A stretch of 14,356 bases of DNA from CAJBLF01 sp964424505 (GCA_964424505.1 CAYRIQ010000019.1:1-14356); one strand, 5' to 3'; shown: positions 1 through 7,582, counted from the first letter of the stretch. The notes: generated from the letters alone by a model not told the origin. Numbers and translations: made by a program.

Positions 1-68
1 TGGAACATATACAGGTGAACTTCTTTTAAGTCTACCTTGGTTTTAATTCCCTATATATAAATATTCCA

Positions 69-117
69 TTGCAAGAAACTTGCAAGTATGTAAAATACAA
101 AAATACATGTATTTACA
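69..117. promoter_or_regulatory. Two stacked inverted repeats upstream of yidD-fmt
   Basis: TTGCAAG-AAA-CTTGCAA (69-85) is a perfect 7-bp inverted repeat. It is followed by arms TGTAAAATACA (89-99) and TGTATTTACA (108-117), and the second arm overlaps the 14-bp palindrome AAATACATGTATTT (101-114). No run of T follows, so these look less like a terminator than like an operator or a structured leader for the gene starting at 135. A short tail of an upstream gene may end near 44-46, but three frames are possible there and I do not call it. Confidence 0.4.
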
Positions 118-134
118 TTTCTTTGTCATATTTC

Positions 135-1337
135 ATGAAAATAATCAAAATTTTAAATACATTCTTTGCTAAAGGAATTATTTTGTTGATAAAAATATAT
201 CAATATACACTTTCTCCTGATAAATGATTACCAGCATTTTGGTTAAAAGGTAAAATATGTTCCCATGAACCACATTGTAGTAAATACAGTATTTCCGTAC
301 TCAAAAGATATGGATTTTGGCCGGGTATATTTTATGCGATTGACAGGATACTTCATTGTACAGCAAGTAAGCATAAAACATATGATCCGGATCACTATCG
401 TATTGTTTTTTTTTCTTCAGCTCCGATAGGCATACCATTTCTCGAAACATTAGTTAACGACAAAAGATTTGAAGTTGTCTGAGTAGTAACGCAAAACGAC
501 AAACCAATAGGAAGAGGAATGGAAATCTGTGAAAATATCATCAAAAAAACAGCAAAAAAATTATATCATGATACACAATGAAACACGACTTCAATATTCA
601 TTTCCACGCCGACAAAACTCAATCCTGAAAAATCAGAAGAAGGACGTGAATTTGCACAACGACTCAAAGAAAAAAATCCAGATTTTTTAGTTGTTATTGC
701 ATACGGAAAAATTATTCCTCAAGCGATTCTCGACATTCCAAATATTGCTCCAATAAATATTCACGGATCATTACTTCCAAAATATCGTGGTGCTTCACCT
801 ATCCAGTCCACACTTTTAAACAACGACAAAGAAACAGGGATTACAATTATGAAAATGGATGCAACTATGGATACATGAAACATGATTGATATTCTTAGGT
901 TTAGAATACCATTTACACGAACTACAAAAGACGTAATCAACGAAATGGAAAAAATTGGCCCCAAATTTTTTAATAATACAGTACGAAAATACGGAAAAAA
1001 ATTATTAGGAGAAGTTAATCAACAAGAGCATAAAGCGACATATTGCAGCAAAATATGAAAAGAATCCTGACTAATCAATCCACGGACAGATTCCATCGAA
1101 ACGATTTACAACAAATATCGTGCATATGCTTTACGACCAAAAATATATTTTATGATAGAAGAAAAAAGAGTTATCATAGAAACCTTACAACTCAACGAAC
1201 CATTATACAATAGCAATGAAGAAGTACCATTATTCAAAGATAAAAATCTACATGCAGCCATAACACATATTCAACTAAAACCTGAAGGTAAAAAAACGAT
1301 GGGATGGAAAGAATTTTTAAACGGATATATGAGATAA
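135..1337 (+). CDS. fmt: YidD-Fmt fusion: membrane insertion factor joined to methionyl-tRNA formyltransferase
   Basis: A 400-residue protein in one frame with six UGA-Gly codons. Residues 1-86 are a YidD domain: an N-terminal amphipathic stretch (FFAKGIILLIKIYQYTLSP), the three-Cys pattern CSHEPHC (C42, C48) and RILHC (C75), and YDP at 83-85. YidD helps membrane protein insertion alongside YidC. Residues 88-400 are a full-length Fmt, which transfers formyl from 10-formyl-THF to Met-tRNAi. Visible motifs are RIVFF, VVGVVTQNDKPIGRG, NIHGSLLPKYRGASPI and MDTGNM. The catalytic triad maps to N208, H210 and D246, with the same spacing as E. coli N106/H108/D144. The C-terminal domain ends with QLKPEGKKTMGWKEFLNG. 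There is no linker, stop or in-frame ATG at the junction, so this is a real fusion in this assembly. ATG 135 is chosen because it precedes the whole YidD helix. No Shine-Dalgarno is seen. Confidence 0.9.
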
Positions 1338-1417
1338 TTTGATATTGAATTATTATTATATATTCATAAAGTAGCATAAAAGGTAATGCATATTTTTATT
1401 TTATTATCCATCAAAAA

Positions 1418-1981
1418 ATGCTATTTGATTTTCAAGCATTTATTGAAGAGCTTAGAGAAAAAGCTGAAAAAAAACAAATTGTAGAAAAATATGAGAGCTT
1501 ATTTGGTCCTATACAATGAGATATAAAAGATCAAATTTGGTATACAGAATATCTCTCAAAATTTACACCACTACCTTATGAAGCTCCTGAAGAACTAAAA
1601 AATGATTTCGATCGAGACCTTTTGGAACAATTAGTTATTGGCTCATTTAGTAGTGATTATGAACTTAAAAAAGAAGAAAAAAAAGAAGAAAAAGAACTGT
1701 ATATAGCAGTCAAAAGCGGAGAACAAAGTGTAGTAAAAACAGTTTCTGAATTACGATCATTTCAGATACTTAGATTATATGAAATATATATCGAAGAACA
1801 GATGAATCTTCATTCGCTCAAAGCCGAAGACGAAAATGAAAAAAATACTATCGATCAAGAAAGAGAAATGAGGCTTAAGAGACGAGAAGCTGTGATACAA
1901 ACCATAGACAAAGACCAGCTAGCACAAAAAGCAAAAGAAGAACAAACAGGGAAAATGGAAGACTTGATGGGAAAATTATAA
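1418..1981 (+). CDS. Hypothetical charged coiled-coil protein
   Basis: 187 residues starting MLFDFQAFIEELREKAEKK, with one UGA-Gly (GPIQGD). I do not recognise the family. It is very rich in Lys and Glu, with a KKEEKKEEKE run near residues 80-90 and a long helical C-terminal half (ENEKNTIDQEREMRLKRREA onward) likely to form a coiled coil. There is no signal peptide or membrane segment, so it is probably cytosolic. It lies 80 nt after yidD-fmt on the same strand and is followed directly by a strong terminator, so the two may be co-transcribed. The ATG at 1418 is used because the frame is open with coding-like composition from there; the later TTG at 1622 would cut off a conserved-looking N-terminus. 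Confidence 0.75.
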
Positions 1982-2010
1982 ACACCAAAAAAATCATTAC
2001 ACATACCACA

Positions 2011-2040
2011 AAAACTTCGAAATTGATCTCGAAGTTTTTT
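2011..2040. terminator. Bidirectional intrinsic terminator between convergent genes
   Basis: A perfect 10-bp stem AAAACTTCGA (2011-2020) / TCGAAGTTTT (2029-2038) with an 8-nt loop runs into T's on the plus strand and, read the other way, into T's on the minus strand. It lies 30 nt after the stop of the plus-strand gene and abuts the minus-strand stop at 2039, so it can end both transcripts. Confidence 0.85.
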
Positions 2041-2950
2041 AGTTAAAATCAGAATATGCACCAAACAAAAAACTAGGGATTGGTTGTGCATATGAGGCGT
2101 CTAAGGCAACACGCTGATCACCATATGATGCCTGACTTTGGAGAAAAAACGTATCAGTAGGAAGAACAGAAATGGATTGTGATTGTGTATCCGCTAAAAT
2201 TTTTAAACAAAACGACTGATCAATTTGCGCAGTATTGGAAAGCATTAAATATATTTTATAGCCTTTTTCTATCAACAAGGGCGATCCATAAAAATTGACA
2301 AAATTTCTATCTACCTCTGTCATATATGTTGCAAATGCTGTTGTAAAATCATGTAATGAAATAGTAGACAAAGATCATGATTTAAAGAAAATACCGTTTT
2401 CATACAATTCATTACCAGACAAAATCAATAAGCCAAATGTAACAGTATCAGACGATAAGATATGTTCTATATCAAGAGAATCATTTTCCAAAAGCGAAGC
2501 AAGGTTTTCATATACTATTCATGAAGAGAACAGATCAGCTATTGATCACGGTGTTACATCTCTAAACAAAGGGACAATAATAGATTCTCCACCACTAAGG
2601 ACATAAGGAAACGCACAACCACTACCCTGCCAAAATTTTTTTGATAGCAAGGAAGAAGTACCAGAAACACTAGTAAACAAACTAAAGTTTTGTCCAGAAA
2701 AAAAATTGTCACGCACAAGAGCTGCTCACGTATTTACTGAATATTCAAATCCCACTCCACGATATTTTATAATTGATAATCACAATTCAATACCGGCTTT
2801 AGAAAGATAATACGCTTTATAATAAGAATTTACAACAGCTGATTGTTTCATCATTTGCTGAACAAAATTCATCGACAAAATACCAAGCAATGACGATGCC
2901 AATAAAACAAAGATAACTAATATACTGATATTACCTGATTTTTTTTTCAT
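2039..2950 (-). CDS. PilX/GspK-like minor pseudopilin
   Basis: 303 residues starting MKKKSGNISILVIFVLLASS. A short basic leader, SG at the likely prepilin peptidase site and one hydrophobic N-terminal helix (about residues 8-30) are followed by MMKQSAVVNSYYKAYYLSKA and AGIEL, the usual look of PilX/GspK proteins (YY-L-AGIE). As in GspK, the Glu normally at position 5 of the mature pilin is absent (L instead). It contains several UGA-Gly codons. It is fourth in a minus-strand run of pseudopilins whose order matches GspH-I-J-K. GspK/PilX caps the tip of the pseudopilus. The start is supported by the hydrophobic leader and by a 12-bp motif 10 nt upstream that recurs before the next gene. The remainder is too divergent to assign a tip subtype. 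Confidence 0.75.
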
Positions 2951-2960
2951 ATAAAGAGTG

Positions 2961-2972
2961 ATAGACTAAATA
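2961..2972 (-). promoter_or_regulatory. Conserved 12-bp motif 10 nt upstream of the pilX-like start
   Basis: TATTTAGTCTAT on the minus strand, exactly 10 nt from the ATG. The identical 12-mer sits at the same distance before the GspJ-like gene (3737-3748), and its ATTTAGT core sits at the same distance before the PilV-like gene. It contains TAGTCT, a possible -10 box for nearly leaderless transcripts; a translation signal is also possible. Confidence 0.5.
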
Positions 2973-3067
2973 GAGATTTTTATTCACAATAGAATACATT
3001 TCACGCAATAAATTTATTACCACTAATTAGAGCCATTATGGACAAAGTTCAAATCACTGGCTCATAG

Positions 3068-3726
3068 TTAAAAAAATTGCTGAAACGGAACGGTAACATG
3101 GCTTGCCCATTGTTTCCCATAATTGATACTATATGCTTTAAACATCATTCGAAATCAAGGGGCATTGAGACAATGAAGATAATTTCATTCTTCGCATAAG
3201 CCATCACTATCAATATATTGTTGTGATGAAGCAAAAGGGATGACTTTAAAGAGCACTTTACTCATGATGATTTTTTTTGTATTGATAAGCTCTATCGTTT
3301 TACCATGCATCGTCATATACAAAGAACAACCAGACAATCCACCAGTAAACACATATTCCACGGCAGGATCTATACAATCACCCGTAGCAAAAAAACTAAT
3401 TTCCCCATCTTGTCCACTCAAATACAATATATCCGTAATTCACTGAGTTTTTATCAAATCTCNNNNNNNNNNGTTTTTCTTCGTTTTGGAATAACCATTT
3501 CCCCATCTCCACTTCAATATTTTAAATAATCAATCGTATTTCTATCAGAAAAATTTTGAAAAAGTTGAGAAATTTGAAGCACTTCTTGTGTCACCTCTTT
3601 TTCTTGTTGGACACGAAACACCATAGTAGATATCCAATTATATGTATTCAAAAGCATCACAATCAAGATGCCCAGGATAACCATCACGATCAAAAGTTCC
3701 AATAAAGTAAATCATTTTTTTTGCAT
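3068..3726 (-). CDS. PilW/GspJ-like minor pseudopilin, interrupted by an assembly gap
   Basis: The N-terminus reads MQKKGFTLLELLIVMVILGI, a textbook type IV prepilin: basic leader, Gly at -1 encoded by UGA (3712-3714), Phe at +1, Glu at +5 and a hydrophobic helix. The 5' part runs to about 3473 and ends ...VIPKRRKT. Ten N's (3463-3472) follow. The 3' part is open from the gap to the TAA at 3068-3070 and ends ...VTVPFQQFF. The two halves are in different frames as printed, which is expected because a 10-N gap has arbitrary length. The C-terminal half has four to five Cys (GDCIDP, GCSLY, GLCEE, LHCLN), plausibly disulphide-bonded outside the cell. Third in the H-I-J-K order, it fits GspJ/PilW. 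Its true length is unknown. Confidence 0.75.
3463..3472. other. Assembly gap (10 N)
   Basis: Ten N's inside the GspJ/PilW-like gene. The coding frame shifts from one phase to another across it, so the real missing length is not 10 nt. Confidence 0.98.
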
Positions 3727-3736
3727 GTACTGACTT

Positions 3737-3748
3737 ATAGACTAAATA
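3737..3748 (-). promoter_or_regulatory. Second copy of the 12-bp upstream motif
   Basis: TATTTAGTCTAT on the minus strand, 10 nt from the ATG of the GspJ/PilW-like gene, identical in sequence and position to the copy before the PilX-like gene. The flanking bases differ, so this is not simply a duplicated leader. Confidence 0.5.
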
Positions 3749-3793
3749 TTTGATACATAATTCTTGCAACGTATATCTTGTATCATTATTTTA

Positions 3794-4432
3794 TTAATAT
3801 TTTCAAATAAAACTTTCCAGAACAACCTCTCACGTTTTACTTCACTTATTATAGAGTACATGTGATTCAACTTTTAAAATACTTTCACGAGGCAATATGT
3901 TTTCTCATTCACGTACACCAGTAAACAAAATATATCTAGCAAAAATGGATGGATCTTTTGATGGGATAGAACGTGAAGTATACCAGAACAATTCTCTTCA
4001 TCAAATCATTCAAGTAGTATAATACAATATATTAGTATTCCAACGCTGAGTAAAATCTGTCATTAAAGGGACAAAAGTGGCATAAGAATATCATTCAGGA
4101 GAAAAAGAAATTTGCAAAACAGTATCTATTCACGAAGAAAAATGCCAATTACATGCAGTATCAGGATTTTCAAGCATTCATCGATCACCGGTAGCAAATG
4201 TATCCAACAAGAGACAATCCCATGGCAATCATTTGGCAATATTAGAATCTCTCATATTATAAACAAGCTCCATTCATTCTTTAGCAAGGAAAGTAGCTGT
4301 TGTACGAGATTGTGTAGTATCAAGTGTTACTAAATTTTGAGTAATTAAGCGCAAAACTGCCAACACTCCAATAGCAAAAACAGTAATAGCAATCATCACT
4401 TCAATAAAAGTAAATGCAGACTTACGTTTCAT
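3794..4432 (-). CDS. PilV/GspI-like minor pseudopilin
   Basis: 212 residues starting MKRKSAFTFIEVMIAITVFA. This is a type IV prepilin leader with Ala at -1, Phe at +1 and Glu at +5, then a hydrophobic helix ending near residue 30. IEVMIAITVFAIGVLAVLRL and the following AKEGMELVYNMRDSN are typical of PilV/GspI. It lies second in the H-I-J-K order, 67 nt upstream of the PilW/GspJ-like gene. Twelve of its fifteen glycines are UGA, including a tandem pair (MIGGREL), the highest share in the window. The mature protein would be held in the inner membrane and then sit near the pilus tip. Confidence 0.82.
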
Positions 4433-4446
4433 ATAATATCTTACAA

Positions 4447-4453
4447 ACTAAAT
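4447..4453 (-). promoter_or_regulatory. ATTTAGT core of the pilin upstream motif before pilV-like
   Basis: ATTTAGT on the minus strand occupies the same register to the ATG as the core of the two 12-bp copies (15 nt from the A of the start codon to the nearest base of the core). Bases downstream differ (TTGTAAG instead of CTAT), so this copy is weaker. Confidence 0.35.
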
Positions 4454-4550
4454 GCTAATAGACAATAACAATGAGACTTATTTTTATAGTGTAAATTGCT
4501 CGTTTCACTCGCGCAATACCTCATAATAAGCTCAGATTATGCCCGTAAGG

Positions 4551-5051
4551 CTAAGTACATTTTGTTTCTACAAGTTTACACGTTTCTGATTTAATTTCAA
4601 AGCAATATTGCTTACCATTTTGTAAAATAACTATATCAAAATACAAAACAGCTCAAGTAATGCCAGCATTATTGGCGATAAGACATCACAAAGTATAAGG
4701 AGCAAAAAGTAGTGTAGCAGTTGGAAAAGATTGGTCTTTTTGATCAAAACGTAAATTTTTGATTTGCATATCTGAAAGTTTTGCATCTAATGACGATGGC
4801 ACAGTATCTACGATATAATATATTCACGTAGAAAACCCGACTACCAATGTTTGATATTTTTTGCCATCACGAAAACTTGACGTCATATTTTGGCTATATA
4901 ACTCATTATAATATCACACAAATTGTTCTTTAGTTGATTGTGCTTTGAGATCTACAATACGATTGGATCAAAATCTCATTGTCGCTGCCATCAAAATACC
5001 AATGACCATAAGCACGATAACCATCTCTACAAGTGTAAATGCTTTTTTCAT
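4551..5051 (-). CDS. FimT/GspH-like minor pseudopilin
   Basis: 166 residues starting MKKAFTLVEMVIVLMVIGIL: Ala at -1, Phe +1, Glu +5, then a hydrophobic helix to about residue 26. Length and first place in the cluster (H-I-J-K order) fit GspH/FimT/FimU. Half of its ten glycines are UGA. The C-terminal region has a CFEIKSETCKLVETKCT tail with three closely spaced Cys, plausibly an extracytoplasmic disulphide. It is separated by 118 nt from the next pilin and is divergent from the copper cassette, with 207 nt between the two start codons. Confidence 0.78.
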
Positions 5052-5177
5052 ACAATACAGGAAATAAAAAGCATCATATATGTAGTGATTATGATGACGC
5101 TTTCAACTAAAATTCAATGTATAACAAGAGAAAACTATTACGTATTATTTCACTAAAAATTTAAACTAAATTTTGAT

Positions 5178-5205
5178 TTGCATTTATATTTTTTTTGAGT
5201 ATACT
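5178..5205 (+). promoter_or_regulatory. Predicted promoter of the metallothionein gene
   Basis: TTGCAT (-35, 5178-5183), 16-nt spacer and TATACT (-10, 5200-5205). Transcription would start near 5212, giving a leader of about 47 nt before the ATG at 5259. The start site would fall on the candidate CsoR operator. Confidence 0.6.
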
Positions 5206-5210
5206 ATACC

Positions 5211-5220
5211 TATACCTATG
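5211..5220 (+). promoter_or_regulatory. Candidate CsoR operator, site 1
   Basis: TATACCTATG begins 5 nt after the -10 box. The preceding bases add further TATACC units (ctatacctatacctatgg), giving ACC-TAT-GGT half-sites. Its exact reverse complement, CATAGGTATA, is found at 5477-5486 in the csoR promoter at nearly the same distance from that -10 box. CsoR is known to autoregulate and to control copper-resistance genes; the assignment of this motif is inference. Confidence 0.5.
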
Positions 5221-5258
5221 GTTAATGTATTACAAATCTTTTATAGACTTACCTAAAC

Positions 5259-5405
5259 ATGATGGAAAACAAAGCAAAAAACGACTGTTCTTGTGGGACA
5301 GATACAACCTGCAAATGTGATTCATGTAACTGTACATGCGGATGCTGTAAAGGCGAAACATGCACCTGCGAAAAAGAATGTGATTGTTGTGACGATTGCA
5401 AATAA
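5259..5405 (+). CDS. Metallothionein-like Cys-rich metal-binding peptide
   Basis: 48 residues with 15 cysteines (C10, 12, 18, 20, 23, 25, 27, 29, 30, 35, 37, 41, 43, 44, 47), arranged as Cys-x-Cys, Cys-x-x-Cys and Cys-Cys pairs (CKCDSCNCTCGCC; CTCEKECDCCDDC). There are no aromatic residues or histidines. Small acidic and basic Cys-rich proteins of this kind buffer Cu(I), Zn or Cd in the cytosol. It has no signal peptide. I cannot place it in a named bacterial metallothionein class (it lacks the His and Tyr of SmtA). It is followed by csoR, which points to copper. ATG 5259 is used, with a second ATG at 5262. All three glycines are GGN. Confidence 0.82.
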   Translation: MMENKAKNDCSCGTDTTCKCDSCNCTCGCCKGETCTCEKECDCCDDCK

Positions 5406-5444
5406 CAAAAAAGCCGACAACCAATACCCTGAAAGAGATACAAA

Positions 5445-5472
5445 TTATCAACTTTTACAACAAAATTATACA
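5445..5472 (+). promoter_or_regulatory. Predicted promoter of csoR
   Basis: TTATCA (-35, 5445-5450; 4/6 match), 16-nt spacer and TATACA (-10, 5467-5472). The spacer length and the position of the following CATAGGTATA motif match the metallothionein promoter. The leader to the ATG at 5516 would be about 35 nt. Confidence 0.5.
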
Positions 5473-5476
5473 AAAT

Positions 5477-5486
5477 CATAGGTATA
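5477..5486 (-). promoter_or_regulatory. Candidate CsoR operator, site 2
   Basis: CATAGGTATA on the plus strand is the exact reverse complement of site 1 (5211-5220). It starts 4 nt after the csoR -10 box, against 5 nt at site 1. Copies at matching positions in two promoters of one metal cassette suggest negative autoregulation. Confidence 0.5.
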
Positions 5487-5515
5487 TTTCAAGTTTTAAT
5501 TACTCACGGATTCTC

Positions 5516-5794
5516 ATGCAATTAGACGACAAAAAAAACATCCTTCTTTCTATAAAAAAAGCAACAGGCACCATAAAAAAAGTAGAAAAACTTATCGAAG
5601 CCGATGTATACTGCGCAAATATTGCACAACAAATCAATGCAGCGATAGGACTACTCAAAAGCGCAAACAACAAACTTCTTGAAAGTCATATCAAATGTTG
5701 TGGAGCGAAAAAACTTTTGTCTAAAAACAAAAAAGACATTGACGAATTTGTCAAAGAACTTATCAGAGTACGAGATGTATCAACAAGAAAATAA
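5516..5794 (+). CDS. csoR: CsoR-family copper-sensing repressor
   Basis: 92 residues, all-helical, of the CsoR/RcnR (DUF156) family. The Cu(I) ligand set is present with exact family spacing: C33-x24-H58-x3-C62, in DVYCANIAQQI and LLESHIKCCG, with an extra C61. Mycobacterium CsoR uses C36, H61 and C65 with the same intervals. The Tyr just before the first Cys (Y32) is also kept. The pattern differs from RcnR (His-rich) and CstR (no His), so Cu(I) is the likely signal. Apo-CsoR binds operators and releases them on Cu(I) binding. ATG 5516 gives the normal family length; the frame is open further upstream, but that stretch contains the promoter and operator. It lies 110 nt after the metallothionein and 14 nt before the MauE-like gene. 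Confidence 0.88.
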   Translation: MQLDDKKNILLSIKKATGTIKKVEKLIEADVYCANIAQQINAAIGLLKSANNKLLESHIKCCGAKKLLSKNKKDIDEFVKELIRVRDVSTRK

Positions 5795-5808
5795 AACAAT
5801 TACGTTTT

Positions 5809-6399
5809 ATGTATATAAAACTTATCATGGATACTAACTATAAATATATTCCATTCTACATTGCAATGAGTTTAGTTACCGTCTACACAATAATACATCA
5901 ATTATTGCTAAGACACCGAAGTGGTATGATTGCTATGAATGATTTTATGGGCGTTTGGTTCCTCCTTTTTGGAATAATAAAATTATTTGATCTGAAATGA
6001 TTTGTACGTTCATATCACAAATATGACATTATTGCTAAACATCGAATAGGCTATGCTTACCTCTTTCCTTTTTTGGAAATAGCATTATGATTTGCATATC
6101 TCTTTGATACACAAATGCACTACCGAGTAGCCATCAATGGAATTACTTTATCATTGGTAGCTATTACATGAGTTGGCATCTTTCGTTCATTGAAAAAAAA
6201 AGAAACAATTGATTGTGTGTGTATGGGAACTTTATTTCCATTGCCCATGAGCACTATAAATTTACGAGAAAACGTCAGTATGGGAGCAATGGCATTTGTT
6301 ATGCTTATCCGAATGTGAAGTATGAATATACCAGCTATAAGTGCCAACGAGTTACCAACGCAACAAACGATTACCAGCACAGGAGCTAGTTGTCATTAA
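5809..6399 (+). CDS. MauE/DoxX-like membrane protein of the copper cassette
   Basis: 196 residues with about five predicted membrane helices (around residues 13-33, 45-62, 83-97, 107-127, 148-163). Four of its glycines are UGA. The segment DFMGVWFLLFGIIKLFDLKG and the later CVCMGTLFPLPMSTINLREN followed by a hydrophobic helix resemble the MauE/DoxX-type redox-associated membrane proteins that occur beside heavy-metal-binding proteins in many bacteria. The CVC motif could bind metal or undergo redox chemistry. The protein ends TGASCH, adding another Cys and a His. It starts 14 nt after csoR, so it is probably in the same transcript and copper-controlled. An alternative ATG is at 5827. Its stop lies 27 nt from the convergent pilC stop. 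The exact biochemical role is unknown. Confidence 0.65.
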
Positions 6400-6426
6400 T
6401 GATAAAATATATATGTTTGCACCTTT

Positions 6427-7560
6427 TTACGTACCAGCTCATTCCATAATTTGGAGAATTAAACCAAAAATACCAAGTGCAATAACTACAACAATTCATC
6501 ACACAAAAATAAGCATTACAGGCTCAATAATTTTTGACGAACGCGAAATGAGCGTATTGAGATCTTCTTCATACATTTTGAGGATATTGTCCAAAGAATT
6601 GGAGAGATTTGCAGTTTCTTCACCAACCTTGATCATTACAGAAACGTCAGAAGGGATCAGATCTGTTTCATATTGTAATGTATAATAAATAGTATCTCAT
6701 TTTCAAAGCCCAAGCAAAACACGTTCAATCATATTTTGATAAGCAGCTATTCACAAAATATCTCTCAAAAGCTGGAATGTCTGGATATAATTCATCCCAG
6801 CACTCATCATAAGTTTCATATATCTACAAAATTTGACAATATAGAAAAATTTAGTCATCTTACCAATCAATGGTATACTCAACAAAATACTAAACCATGT
6901 TTTTTTTCCTACTTCAGTAGAAAAAAAGACTCAACCTATCAATCCAAGTCAAGCAAGTGTGCCAAAGATACTTTTCCATTGTGTTTGAAAAAACACAGAA
7001 ATATCGCGCAACATTATAGTAATCCACGGCAATTCAATATTTTGAAATCCCTCAGCGATAGAAAAAATATTTGGCAAAACAAGTAAAAACAGTGCAAAAA
7101 CAGCTACAACAGAAATAACAATCAAAATCACAGGATACAACAACGCACCAACATATTTATTTTTTATATCTCTAACATAGACATATTCTGTAGCCAAAGA
7201 TTGTAAAATCATAGGTAAATTACCAGACATTTCACCAGCTTTGACAATAGTATAATCTCATTGATCAAAATAATCTGGCAGTCTATTTAAAGCATAAGAA
7301 AAACTTTTTCCTTTACGAAGAAATACAGAAATATTTTTTGAAATTTCTTTAAGTGCATAATTATCAGAGCTCTCTCAGATAATGCGCATAGCCTCGACAA
7401 GAGAAACTCCACCACCCAACAAATAAGCAACCTCTTTAAAAAACAAAATTTTGTCTTTAGCTCAAAAACTACCTCTATCCATAGATTGTAACGTAGACAC
7501 AATCATATCATCGATAGGTCAAGCTTTATATTCTTGTTCACTATTTTGTTTTTCTGACAT
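6427..7560 (-). CDS. pilC: Type IV pilus inner-membrane platform protein PilC (GspF family)
   Basis: 377 residues with the duplicated GspF domain. Repeat 1 has FFKEVAYLLGGGVSLVEAMR and VKAGEMSGNLPMIL; repeat 2 has KFCRYMKLMMSAGMNYIQTF and IKVGEETANLSNSL. Membrane helices are seen near residues 137-165, around 205-225 and at 345-372 (EPVMLIFVGGIVVVIAL). PilC/GspF sits in the inner membrane and couples the cytosolic assembly ATPase to pilin polymerisation; the ATPase gene is not in this window. Length and architecture are normal for the family. Start ATG 7560 gives MSEKQNSEQE, a typical soluble N-terminus. It lies 77 nt after pilO and has its own possible promoter next to a 17-nt repeat shared with pilN. 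Confidence 0.92.
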
Positions 7561-7582
7561 ACATAGAGAGATAAAATAAAAG

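Noticed and set aside
1..46. End of an upstream gene
   Set aside because: Short tails are possible in three plus frames and none has a recognisable motif, so the frame cannot be chosen.
761..964. Minus-strand open frame
   Set aside because: It lies inside the Fmt domain of the fusion gene and has no similarity or leader of its own.
135..1337. Fmt as a pseudogene with several in-frame stops
   Set aside because: All the stops are TGA, no TAA or TAG interrupts, and the TGA codons lie on conserved glycines. The same pattern recurs in unrelated genes.
1855..2091. Minus-strand open frame across 1981
   Set aside because: It overlaps the coiled-coil gene and the terminator; an antisense shadow.
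2295..2606. Plus-strand open frame
   Set aside because: Antisense to the PilX-like gene, which has a prepilin leader and an unbroken frame under code 25.
3305..3529. Plus-strand frame running through the N's
   Set aside because: It translates across unknown bases and is antisense to the GspJ-like gene.
3712..3714. TGA as selenocysteine or tryptophan
   Set aside because: The sites need Gly (prepilin -1 position, Fmt DTG, S1 EGLLH). TGG is in normal use for Trp, and the sites number in the dozens, far more than selenocysteine would give.
5230..5479. Two minus-strand open frames over the metallothionein
   Set aside because: Their many hydrophobic and His residues are the antisense of Cys codons; the plus-strand Cys spacing is far more meaningful.
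5396..5515. N-terminal extension of CsoR
   Set aside because: The stretch contains the promoter and operator and has no match to the family; ATG 5516 gives the usual CsoR length and ligand spacing.
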